A stretch of 8,455 nucleotides of DNA from positions 1-8,455 of the forward strand of contig JAUXJB010000057.1 of NCBI GenBank assembly GCA_030624945.1. Direction: 5' to 3'. The notes beneath the pieces are model-generated. The model saw only the letters and a program-made list of their open reading frames with translations, did not search any database and was not told where the DNA came from. This DNA is from Deltaproteobacteria bacterium. Its GTDB lineage: Bacteria > Myxococcota_A > UBA9160 > SZUA-336. The translations under genes were made by a program, and so were the position numbers. Of this stretch, positions 1 to 6,128 are shown one piece after another (the stretch's first letter is position 1; each line of letters begins with the position of its first letter).

Positions 1-740
1 CCAAAGCCGTCGTCCCCGAGCCAGAAACGGAGCAGGTCCGAGACTCCCTGGGAGGTTCGGGTCGCCCCGCTCAGGCCATCCACCGTATAGGCAGCGTCGG
101 GGGAATCCGGGTCCACGGGGGCCAGGGCGACCCGAATCCGCAGCCTGCCTTGTTCGTCACGCACGCGCTTGCCACGCCAGCGTTCCCGCCACTCCGGGCT
201 GTCCACCTGGGATCCCAGTCCTGGCGTCTCGCTGTGCTCGTAGAAGCTGACGTCCAACAGTGTGTTCGCGTCCCCCGCCAGGGTGGCGTAGCCGTAGAGC
301 GTGGAGATGTAGCCCGCCCCGTACACGGGAAGAATCAAGAGCTCGAGCCGGCGGTTCCGCTCGACCCGGTAGACGGTGGCGTGATTCGCGCGGCGTTCGA
401 TGCCCGCGATGTCGCGTTCCGGAGCCAGCGCGATGCTCCGCGACGGGTCCAGTGCCGCTTCGCGCGGATCGAACTCCTGCGGGTCGCCGAGATCCAACTC
501 CTCGCCCGTTTCGAGATCGACCAGCCGGGCCTCCACGTGTCGCCCCTCACCGGCCTCCAGCAACAGCTCCAGCCCCGGGATCCGCTCGAGGATCTCCAGC
601 AGGTGCTGCTCCTGTTCCCTCTCCATGTTTGCAAGCCGGTGGGGCTCGAGGAGGACGGCGGTGCTCGAGACAACGAGGGAACAGAACAGCGCCACCCCGC
701 CGACGACCAGCAAGATCTTGGCCGGGTGGTCGTTCGGCAT
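1..740 (-). CDS. nqrC: Na+-translocating NADH:quinone reductase subunit C (3' end beyond the window)
   Basis: NqrC is the membrane-anchored periplasmic flavoprotein of Na+-NQR; it carries one covalently bound FMN in the electron path from NADH to ubiquinone. Visible: 246 complete codons. One N-terminal transmembrane helix spans about residues 8-31 (KILLVVGGVALFCSLVVSS). The family motif ETPGLG is followed by a W-rich segment, and the flavin motif DGLSGATRTS lies near the C-terminus; its Thr is residue 227, close to the flavinylated Thr225 of Vibrio cholerae NqrC. Family length is about 257, so only roughly ten residues should lie past the left edge. The ATG at 740 puts NDHPAK where Vibrio NqrC has NDSIKK, but it has no clear ribosome site; a GTG at 776, overlapping the nqrB stop, has GGAG upstream and is a possible alternative. 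It lies 28 nt after nqrB. Confidence 0.95.
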   Translation of the reverse strand, partial: MPNDHPAKILLVVGGVALFCSLVVSSTAVLLEPHRLANMEREQEQHLLEILERIPGLELLLEAGEGRHVEARLVDLETGEELDLGDPQEFDPREAALDPSRSIALAPERDIAGIERRANHATVYRVERNRRLELLILPVYGAGYISTLYGYATLAGDANTLLDVSFYEHSETPGLGSQVDSPEWRERWRGKRVRDEQGRLRIRVALAPVDPDSPDAAYTVDGLSGATRTSQGVSDLLRFWLGDDGF

Positions 741-768
741 CGCACGCAGACGCCGGAGCCAGCCGAGA

Positions 769-1890
769 TCAGGCACCGCGCCGCGCTCTCCGACGCACGT
801 TCGCCCGAATCACGCCGTGGTCGATCAGAGGTGCGAAGACATTGGCGAACAGAATCGCGAGCATGACACCTTCTGGATACGCGGGGTTCGCGACGCGGAT
901 CACAGCGACGCTGAATCCGATGAGCCCTCCGTAGATCCACCGCCCGGCGTCGGTGATCGCGGCCGTGACGGGATCGGTAGCGAAGAACACCAGCCCGAAC
1001 GCGAAGCTCCCGAGCACGAGGTGCCAGTACCATGGCACGTCGGCGATCGCCAGGGAGGGGTTGACCAGGCCTCCGAGCGCGATTGCGGTCGCGACCATGC
1101 CGATCAGGCCCCCCGCCATGATTCGCCAGGCAGCCACCCGCGTGGCGATGAGAATGATGGCGCCCACCAGGCACGCGATGGTCGACGTCTCGCCGGGGGC
1201 TCCGGGCACGGTACCCGCGAAGGCCTGCCACCAGGTGGTGCCGGACCGCGCGATCGCGCCGAGACCGCCCTCGGTGGCCAGGCTCAGGCGGGTGGCCCCA
1301 CTCGTCCCGTCGACAACGGTCCAGACCGCGTCGCTCCGGAGCGCCTCCGGATACGCGAAATAGAGGAACGCCAGTCCAGCCAGGGCGGGGTTCAGGAAAT
1401 TTCTGCCGGTGCCGCCGAAGATCTCCTTGCCGACCACGACGCCGAACGAGATCCCCAGGGCGACCTGCCACAGCGGAAGCGTCGGCGGCAGGCTGAGCGC
1501 GTAGAGCAGGGCGATCACGGAGAGTCCGGGGTGGATCTCGCGCTCCCTCAAGGTTGCGAAGAGCCGCTCCCAGATCCGTCCCGTGAGCACCGCCACGATC
1601 CAGATCGGCAACAGGTAGAGCAACCCGTGGACGCTCGCTCCCCAGAGATCCGCCGGGTCGTGGCCGCCGCCCAGCACGGAAAGCAGATCGCCGCGCCATC
1701 CGTGCGGGAAGTCAGGACCTCGTGTGGCCATGGCAGCGTTCGCCTGGCGCCCCGTGTTGTAGAGCGCGAAGAGCACGCATGGGGTGAGCGCGATGAGCAC
1801 GCGACGCATGATTCCCCGCAGATCGGCCCGCGCACGCACGAACGGCGGCCCGAAGCTGAGGGGAGCCGAGACGTGGCGAAGGAACTTCAT
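769..1890 (-). CDS. nqrB: Na+-translocating NADH:quinone reductase subunit B
   Basis: NqrB is the large multi-spanning membrane subunit of Na+-NQR; in characterised enzymes it holds covalent FMN and riboflavin and takes part in quinone reduction and Na+ translocation. The 373-residue product has many hydrophobic segments (for example about 30-45, 86-104, 122-150, 236-252, 258-275, 288-304 and 317-333). The family signature EIFGGTGRNFLNPALAG is at 156-172. The flavin motif VVDGTSGAT ends at Thr200, equivalent to Vibrio cholerae Thr236, and ATDPVTA follows at 304-310. The protein is about 40 residues shorter than Vibrio NqrB, mostly before the flavin site. The ATG shares the ATGA overlap with the nqrA stop and has GGGAG two bases upstream, pointing to translational coupling. 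The open frame continues upstream to 2253, but that part lies inside nqrA and is not homologous. Confidence 0.97.
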   Translation of the reverse strand: MKFLRHVSAPLSFGPPFVRARADLRGIMRRVLIALTPCVLFALYNTGRQANAAMATRGPDFPHGWRGDLLSVLGGGHDPADLWGASVHGLLYLLPIWIVAVLTGRIWERLFATLREREIHPGLSVIALLYALSLPPTLPLWQVALGISFGVVVGKEIFGGTGRNFLNPALAGLAFLYFAYPEALRSDAVWTVVDGTSGATRLSLATEGGLGAIARSGTTWWQAFAGTVPGAPGETSTIACLVGAIILIATRVAAWRIMAGGLIGMVATAIALGGLVNPSLAIADVPWYWHLVLGSFAFGLVFFATDPVTAAITDAGRWIYGGLIGFSVAVIRVANPAYPEGVMLAILFANVFAPLIDHGVIRANVRRRARRGA

Positions 1891-3194
1891 TTCTCCCGCG
1901 CGATCCGTGTGAGCGTAGATCTCAGTAGCGGTCCGTACTCGATTCTTCCGGGACAGGCGAACGCGCAGAGCGCCAGGTCTTCCTCGTCGAGCTCGAGAGC
2001 ACCGAGTGAGACTGCGGCTTCCGTGTCCCCCACGACGAGAGCACGCAGCAGAGGTGCGGCAAGCAGGCCGGGAGGCCCAAGCCTCTCGAATGCCGGAACC
2101 GGGATCATGGGTCCGGGCCGCGCCACGCCGCTGCGAGAGCGCCCCCACCATCGTTGCATAAGACGCAGGGAATCCGATCGAGAGGCGGGTGTCGGTGGGC
2201 TTTCCAGGATGGCGCAGATCTGGGTATGGAATCGGCCGGCGTAGCCGGCCCATCCGGAGGCACGGCGTCCGGAGAGGACCGAGCCGGAGATCACCCTGCA
2301 GGGCGAAGGCCGCAGCTCATCCCTCACCAGGTCCTCCGTACTGGCGCCGAGCCGCGTGCGGACAAGCCGCGGGTTCTGCACCGCCGAACCGGCCAGGGCG
2401 ATGGCTCTCTCGACCCACATGCGACCGGTGACGAAGAGCTTCCCTATCGCGATCACGTCCTGGTAGCCGAGCTGCCAGACGCTCTTGCCCGCTCGCACCG
2501 CGTCGAGGTGGTGGATGTGCGTCCCCACCAGGCCCGAAGGATGCGGCCCGGCGAACGACACCACGCGAATCCGCGCGGGATCCCCCTGCGGGAGATCCGG
2601 GCCGGGCTCCACGCACAGGTAGACGGGACCGTCGGTAAGGTGGGGGATCACGCTCAGGCCGTCGTCAAAGGCCTGGCGCTCTGCGGAGACGATCACCTCG
2701 GGTCTGGCAGCGAGTGGATTGCTGTCTGCCGCGTTCACGAAGATCGCGTGCGGCACGGCGTCGGGAGCCGGCACCTGGCTAAAGGGTCGCGTTCGAAAGG
2801 CCGTCCACAAGCCCGAAGCCAGAAGGTTCTCGCGTACCTGGTCTCTGCGCAGGTCGGCCAGTTGCTCGCGCGGCCAGGCAGCGAACCTCTCTTCTTCCGC
2901 ACCGTCCAGGCGGACGACGACGGCCTTCAGAGCGCGGCGCTCGCCGCGCTCGATCCTGTCGACCACGCCCGAGCCGGGAGCGGTGAAGAGGATCTCGGGA
3001 TGTCTCCGGTCCGCGAAGAGCGCCTGGCCGAGCTTCACGCGTTGGCCTTCTTCGACGCGAAGCGAGGCGCGCAAGCCGACGTAGTCGTCCCCGAGCAGTG
3101 CGACGCTGCTCACCCCGCGTCCCGCGCTGAGAAGTTGCTCGGGCGCTCCCGGAATTGGGATGTCGAGCCCTCTCCGGATCCGGACCCGCAGCAT
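1887..3194 (-). CDS. nqrA: Na+-translocating NADH:quinone reductase subunit A
   Basis: NqrA is the cytoplasmic-face subunit of Na+-NQR, associated with NqrB and implicated in quinone binding; it has no cofactor motif. The 435-residue product starts with the family N-terminus RIRRGLDIPIPGAPEQ. It contains the conserved GTHIHHLD, WQLGYQDVIAIGKLF and ISGSVLSG blocks, then LLRALVVGDTEAAVSLGALE, and the C-terminal block LDEEDLALCAFACPGRIEYG with two Cys. The ATG at 3194 gives the expected family N-terminus; the frame stays open further upstream only because it overlaps the dehydrogenase gene. The section between GRFH and MIPV (from the codons near 2235 down to about 2105) is some 15 residues shorter than in typical members and lacks the usual GW-x-P-rich stretch; the flanking motifs are intact, so I read it as natural shortening. 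It begins 8 nt after the dehydrogenase stop and overlaps nqrB by 4 nt. Confidence 0.95.
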   Translation of the reverse strand: MLRVRIRRGLDIPIPGAPEQLLSAGRGVSSVALLGDDYVGLRASLRVEEGQRVKLGQALFADRRHPEILFTAPGSGVVDRIERGERRALKAVVVRLDGAEEERFAAWPREQLADLRRDQVRENLLASGLWTAFRTRPFSQVPAPDAVPHAIFVNAADSNPLAARPEVIVSAERQAFDDGLSVIPHLTDGPVYLCVEPGPDLPQGDPARIRVVSFAGPHPSGLVGTHIHHLDAVRAGKSVWQLGYQDVIAIGKLFVTGRMWVERAIALAGSAVQNPRLVRTRLGASTEDLVRDELRPSPCRVISGSVLSGRRASGWAGYAGRFHTQICAILESPPTPASRSDSLRLMQRWWGRSRSGVARPGPMIPVPAFERLGPPGLLAAPLLRALVVGDTEAAVSLGALELDEEDLALCAFACPGRIEYGPLLRSTLTRIAREK

Positions 3195-3202
3195 GGGGTC
3201 GC

Positions 3203-4312
3203 TCAGGACCAGCGCTGATAGGAGCTGGCCATCCGGACGCGCCGCTTTGCGAGGGCCTCGGCCGCCTCGCGCGGCGATGTGCCGCTGCGCCGCGCGTCCT
3301 CCAGTACCTCGCGCGTGTTGGCGCGGATCTTCTCGTCGATCGTTTCGAACGCCTGCCGCTGCGAGCCGCCCGCGTACTCGACCGCACCGCAGATCACGCC
3401 CCCCGCGTTGGCGATGAAGTCGGGAACGACCAAAACGCCCCGCTGGTGCAGGGTCTTCTCCGCCTCGGGCGTGATCGGGATGTTGGCCCCCTGCAGCACG
3501 AGCTTTGCGTCCAGGCGATCGACGTTGCCCGCATGGATGACGTCGGGTCGCGCAGCAGGAATCCACACCTCGCAGGGAACATCGACGACTGCATCGGGTG
3601 GAAGCTGTTCGCCGTCCGGAAAGTCGACCACGCTCGCACCCCCGCGCTTGTGATCGATGAGGCGATCGAGGTCGATGCCTCCTGGATCGAGCAGCGTTCC
3701 CTTCGAGTCCGCCGCAGCGACGAGGCGCGCTCCTTTCTCGGAGAGAAACCGCGCCGCGTGCCGGCCCACCGATCCGAAGCCCTGCACAACGACCCGGGCT
3801 CCGTCCAGGTCGAGGTCGCAGAACTCTCGCGCCACCTCTGCGCAAGCGGCGAGGCCGAACCCCGTGGCCCCGATCTCGTCTAGTGGAATGCCGCCGATCT
3901 CGGGCGGAAGCCCGACGGCGCGACCGATCTCGTCCTTCGTCCAGGCCATGCAGCGCTCGTCGGTGCCCATGTCGGGTCCGGGGATGTAGTCCGTGATGTC
4001 GCGAATGGCGCGCGCAAAGGCGCGCACCAGCTGCTCCTTCTCCGCGTCGGACACTCCCGGATCTCCGAATATCACGGCCTTGCCGCCGCCATGGGGCAGC
4101 GCTGCGGCGGCATTCTTGAGCGTCATCGCGCGAGCCAGGCGAAACGCCTCCTCCGCGCTGACGTCCGGCGCCATACGCACGCCCCCGATCGACGGGCCGG
4201 CCGCGACGTTGTCCACGACCAGGATCGCCCTCAAGCCCAGCGCGGGCTGCAGGATGTGGATGATCTTCTCGGGTCCCAGATCGTCGGCAAAGCGGAACAT
4301 GTCCTCTGTCAT
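3203..4312 (-). CDS. Glu/Leu/Phe/Val dehydrogenase family protein, probably NAD-linked glutamate dehydrogenase
   Basis: A cytosolic amino-acid dehydrogenase that catalyses reversible oxidative deamination to a 2-oxo acid, ammonia and NAD(P)H. The 369-residue product has the ELFV fold in order. The N-terminal substrate domain contains GPSIGGVRM (39-47), TLKNAAAALPHGGGK (64-78, holding the substrate-binding and catalytic lysines K66 and K78) and GPDMGTDE (112-119, catalytic D114). The Rossmann domain has GFGSVG (178-183), then QGANIP (274-279) and VPDFIANAGGVI (296-307). GPDMGTDE resembles glutamate rather than leucine dehydrogenases, and Asp202 after the second Rossmann strand suggests NAD preference; both are inferences. 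The length is nearer leucine dehydrogenase (about 364), so branched-chain substrates remain possible. GGGAG lies 5 nt before the ATG. It is the first gene of the series leading into nqrABC, 8 nt before nqrA. Confidence 0.93.
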   Translation of the reverse strand: MTEDMFRFADDLGPEKIIHILQPALGLRAILVVDNVAAGPSIGGVRMAPDVSAEEAFRLARAMTLKNAAAALPHGGGKAVIFGDPGVSDAEKEQLVRAFARAIRDITDYIPGPDMGTDERCMAWTKDEIGRAVGLPPEIGGIPLDEIGATGFGLAACAEVAREFCDLDLDGARVVVQGFGSVGRHAARFLSEKGARLVAAADSKGTLLDPGGIDLDRLIDHKRGGASVVDFPDGEQLPPDAVVDVPCEVWIPAARPDVIHAGNVDRLDAKLVLQGANIPITPEAEKTLHQRGVLVVPDFIANAGGVICGAVEYAGGSQRQAFETIDEKIRANTREVLEDARRSGTSPREAAEALAKRRVRMASSYQRWS

Positions 4313-4317
4313 CGCGT

Positions 4318-4322
4318 CTCCC
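4318..4322 (-). promoter_or_regulatory. Ribosome binding site of the amino-acid dehydrogenase
   Basis: Read on the minus strand this is GGGAG, separated by 5 nt (ACGCG) from the ATG at 4312. It supports the start MTEDMFRF over the internal Met at residue 5. Confidence 0.6.
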
Positions 4323-4358
4323 GTCGACGCCGTCGCAGTGTCGCGCGCGGCGCCTGGA

Positions 4359-4560
4359 TCAGAAGCTGTACCGGATGCTCATGGCCAGGAACTGAGCCTT
4401 GTAGTCGCCCACCTCGTTGCGCGGGAAGAGCCCCCTGCGGTGCCGAAAAAGCTGCTGAAGGCGGGCACGTCATCGCGCTGGAAGTTCGAGCCGTGAATGG
4501 TCGGGTGGCAGTTGAGGCAATCCCGCTTGCAGCGGTGTTCCCACGGGGAAGGCGGGTGGG
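4359..4560 (-). pseudogene. Decayed remnant: multihaem cytochrome C-terminus joined to an outer-membrane beta-barrel C-terminus
   Basis: No intact gene is present. In one minus-strand frame (about 4560 down to 4440) the translation runs PSPWEHRCKRDCLNCHPT, then IHGSNFQRDDVPAFSSFFGT. The CLNCH (codons 4505-4519) is a c-type haem motif, and WEH..C....DCLNCH...HGSN resembles the last haem of DmsE/MtrA-like decahaem cytochromes. In the neighbouring frame, ending at the TGA 4359-4361, the translation is LFPRNEVGDYKAQFLAMSIRYSF, which has the alternating pattern and terminal Phe of an outer-membrane barrel (MtrB/PioB-like). One extra base in the five-base run 4431-4435 would join the two frames as GTAGGLFPRNEV. 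MtrA and MtrB genes are normally adjacent in that order, so a deletion from the end of the cytochrome into the end of the porin would explain the fusion. Upstream of about 4560 I see neither haem motifs nor a start. The family assignment is inference from short motifs. Confidence 0.5.
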
Positions 4561-4693
4561 TCAATGAGCGACATCTGCAAGTAGGGTGTACAGGATTCCT
4601 GGCCGGAATTCCGTTTCCGGCTCGTGGTGCCGCGTGTCGTTCAAGAGGGTTGTTCGGGCTCTGACAATGGCCTTTCCGTCCGATCAATCCGTC

Positions 4694-4714
4694 CGAGGGG
4701 CGAGGGGCGAGGGG
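4694..4714 (+). repeat. Three tandem copies of a 7-mer (CGAGGGG)
   Basis: CGAGGGG occurs three times without spacing, followed by CGG. It is non-coding and has no recognised function; replication slippage in a GC-rich spacer is the simplest explanation. Confidence 0.8.
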
Positions 4715-4845
4715 CGGAGTACCGGAGCCTCTCTGCGCAGGAGCTTCCACGCCTCTTGGGGGTAGCCGTCGCGCGCGGAAGCGTGTTCGCAGGCCGAAAG
4801 CGCTTGGCGCTGTCGCTGCGATCGTTCTAGTGTGGGCTGTCGTTT

Positions 4846-4853
4846 GGAGGAGG
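4846..4853 (+). promoter_or_regulatory. Ribosome binding site that fixes the start of the SelL-type gene
   Basis: GGAGGAGG, 5 nt before the ATG at 4859, is among the strongest Shine-Dalgarno matches in the window. It shows that translation starts upstream of the two in-frame TGAs, not at the GTG at 5006 that follows them. Confidence 0.85.
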
Positions 4854-4858
4854 TCTCG

Positions 4859-5371
4859 ATGGCACTCAGGTACGAGGTCGGCCAGAAGTTCCCCTCGCTG
4901 ACCCTGGTCGACGACCGGGAGCGGGAGGTGTCGATCGAGGAGGTGGCGGGGGACCAGCCGCTGATCCTCGCGTTCTACCGCGGCCCGTGGTGACCCAAGT
5001 GACAGGTGCAACTGCGGGAACTGGTCCAGTTCCACGAATCCACCCAGGTTGCGTACTGTCGTCTGGCGGTCGTCTCGGTCGATCCTCCGCGCGTTCAGGC
5101 CGCGTTCAAGGCGGGCCTGGGCGCGCGCTTTGCCTTCCTCAGCGACCAGAACCTGGCGCTCACGGACGAGCTCGGCATCCGCGAGACGACCGACACCCGC
5201 CACGGTCCGCTGCCGGTCCCGTTCACCTTCGCGTTGCTCCCGGATCTCACGATCGATCGGATCTTCAACGGCTGGTACTTCGTCGGTCGACCCACGCCCG
5301 AGGAGCTTCGCCAGGTCATTCGCGAGATGATGGGCAAGACCGTGGCGGACGCGGACTTCCGAGGCGAGTAG
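4859..5371 (+). CDS. SelL-related selenoprotein, thioredoxin/peroxiredoxin-like, with a UxxU active site (two in-frame TGA = selenocysteine)
   Basis: A thioredoxin-fold redox protein, probably cytosolic (no signal peptide), of 170 residues when TGA 4991-4993 and TGA 5000-5002 are read as selenocysteine. The active site is FYRGPW-U45-P-K-U48-QVQLREL, where relatives of this fold carry CxxC or UxxC. Supporting features: SVDPP (73-77), FLSDQN (93-98), ELGIRETTD (104-112), cis-Pro-like VPFTF (120-124) and FNGWYFVGRPTPEEL near the C-terminus, a pattern I associate with SelL-related proteins. Animal SelL forms a diselenide between its two Sec residues; the substrate is unknown. The only Cys is C67, away from the active site, so without Sec the protein would have no redox pair. 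Similarity runs unbroken across both TGAs and the frame then stays open to TAG 5369-5371. A strong ribosome site precedes the ATG. Decoding requires SelA, SelB, SelC and SelD elsewhere in the genome. Confidence 0.92.
5003..5036 (+). promoter_or_regulatory. Putative bacterial SECIS element serving both selenocysteine codons
   Basis: Within the coding sequence just after the second TGA, GGAACTG (5017-5023) pairs perfectly with CAGTTCC (5027-5033) around GTC. Two further G-C/C-G pairs (5015-5016 with 5035-5036) form across a bulged A5034. The apex reads GGUC (5023-5026), beginning 20 nt after the second TGA and 29 nt after the first. The E. coli fdhF SECIS has GGUCU in its apical loop about 18 nt after its UGA, so geometry and loop match what SelB recognises. 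No second hairpin of this quality was seen for the first TGA, suggesting that one element serves both. No folding energy was computed. Confidence 0.72.
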
Positions 5372-5694
5372 CTCGCTCGCCGAGCCCATCGCGACGAGAC
5401 GGGCTCTCCTGCACGCAAAGGAGGTCTCGGCTGCGGCCGACGGGTGATCCCTGCTGGCGTCGTGCGGGAATTTGGTGCCCGCCAGGACCACAGGCGGCGG
5501 AGCCCCTGGGCGGGTGCGGTGGGCAACGGGAGCTCCGGAAGCGACCGTCTTGGTGGGACGAGACGGGTCGATGTGGTCGCTCGTGTGCGAATGATGGACA
5601 GTCGCCGACGTCTTCGCCAGCTGCGTACAGTCCCGGGTAGCGATGGCCGATGGAGGAAGTCCAGCCACGGAGGGGTCCCGAAAGGACGCGACAG
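5372..5694. other. Intergenic region after the SelL-type gene, no gene recognised
   Basis: No convincing gene on either strand; the open frames here show no recognisable motif. GAGCCC (5382-5387) and GGGCTC (5401-5406) could form a 6-bp hairpin with a 13-nt loop shortly after the SelL-type stop, but no T run follows, so it is a weak terminator candidate. GACGAGACGGG occurs twice, at 5393-5403 and 5557-5567. A good ribosome-site sequence at 5418-5425 (AAGGAGGT) is not followed by a start codon at a usable distance. The promoter of the 5695 gene probably lies in the right half, unidentified. Confidence 0.5.
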
Positions 5695-6114
5695 ATGAGA
5701 CGACTGCTATTGGCGATGACGATCGTCGGGTTGACCTGGACAGCTCCTCAGAGCGCGCAAGCGGGACTCGGGTCCTACCTGAAGAACTCGACGATGAAGC
5801 TCGCGTACGCTGTGGGGGATATTGTCTACTCCCCACTCGAGATCATCATCAGTCCCATCACACACGGGATTGACTTCGACCGCCACGATGTTCCGGCGAT
5901 CATCGGCGCGGTCGGCATCGGTGTGCCGGTGGGCGTCGTCAAGTCCTACGTCCGCTATTACCGGGGTTTCTGGGATCTGATGACCTTCCCTCTGGTGTCG
6001 GAGCGCCCGCGCCGCTGGGAATGGACCGTAGGCGGCCATCAGCTTCCGCTGACGGAGACGCTCTTCGACGACGAGCCCGTCTACATGAGCGAGGACGCGC
6101 TCCCCAACCGGTGA
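5695..6114 (+). CDS. Small exported protein, possibly of the exosortase-associated TIGR04073 type
   Basis: A 139-residue product with a clear signal peptide: basic MRR, hydrophobic LLLAMTIVGLTW, and a signal-peptidase-I-like AQA site after residue 23. There is no lipobox. The mature part, about 116 residues, has YAVGDIVYSPLEIIISPIT (38-56), a Gly/Val-rich hydrophobic stretch IIGAVGIGVPVGVVKSYV (69-86) and GFWDLMTFPLV. The order 'region with SPLEI, small hydrophobic hairpin, aromatic residue then TFP' recalls the TIGR04073 family of exosortase-linked periplasmic proteins, but this is recollection of a pattern, not a search result. The start at 5695 was chosen because AGGA lies 8 nt upstream and it begins the signal peptide; the in-frame ATG at 5650 has neither. 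It converges with bioB, 6 nt apart. Function unknown. Confidence 0.72.
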   Translation: MRRLLLAMTIVGLTWTAPQSAQAGLGSYLKNSTMKLAYAVGDIVYSPLEIIISPITHGIDFDRHDVPAIIGAVGIGVPVGVVKSYVRYYRGFWDLMTFPLVSERPRRWEWTVGGHQLPLTETLFDDEPVYMSEDALPNR

Positions 6115-6128
6115 TCCGGTCTAGGGGG
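6101..6128. terminator. Symmetric hairpin between convergent genes, possible bidirectional terminator
   Basis: ACCGG (6107-6111) and CCGGT (6116-6120) form a perfect stem around TGAT, whose TGA is the stop of the upstream gene. CCCC (6102-6105) and GGGG (6124-6127) can extend it across a small internal loop that contains the bioB stop. The symmetry would work on both strands. There is no T tract on either side, so Rho-independent termination is uncertain. Confidence 0.35.

Larger units (their letters stand above)
4561..4858. other. Intergenic region upstream of the SelL-type gene
   Basis: About 300 nt between the decayed cytochrome/porin remnant (minus strand) and the SelL-type gene (plus strand). 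No convincing coding frame was found on either strand. It must hold the promoter of the plus-strand gene, but no good -35/-10 pair stands out: TTGGCG at 4804 has no well-placed -10 partner. It also contains a short tandem repeat, listed separately. Transcription of the dehydrogenase-nqr series probably starts in or left of this region. Confidence 0.5.

Noticed and set aside
400..2244. 614-codon plus-strand open frame opposite nqrB and nqrC
   Set aside because: Low-complexity, Arg/Asp/Glu/Gly-rich translation without motifs, directly antisense to clearly conserved nqr genes.
4804..4833. Sigma-70-type promoter before the SelL-type gene
   Set aside because: TTGGCG is a fair -35, but no hexamer at 16-18 nt resembles TATAAT.
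4991..5002. The two TGAs as ordinary nonsense mutations, or TGA read as Trp
   Set aside because: Both fall exactly at redox positions with no other damage to the frame, and a SECIS-like hairpin follows. TGA is the normal stop of gdh, nqrA and nqrB, so general reassignment to Trp does not fit.
5006..5371. A separate 121-residue protein starting at GTG 5006
   Set aside because: No ribosome site precedes it, it lacks the first part of the thioredoxin fold, and the upstream sequence continues the same family through the two TGAs.
5382..5406. Terminator after the SelL-type gene
   Set aside because: Only a 6-bp stem with a 13-nt loop and no T run; mentioned in the intergenic entry but too weak for a separate feature.
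5418..5430. AAGGAGGTCTCGG, sharing GGAGGTCTCG with the ribosome site of the SelL-type gene
   Set aside because: No start codon follows at a usable distance and the similarity does not extend further, so it is probably chance.
4379..5836. 485-codon open frame on the minus strand spanning the SelL-type gene and both spacers
   Set aside because: It is antisense to the well-supported SelL-type gene and shows no family motif except the short haem-like stretch at its end, reported as a remnant. Long antisense frames are common in GC-rich DNA.
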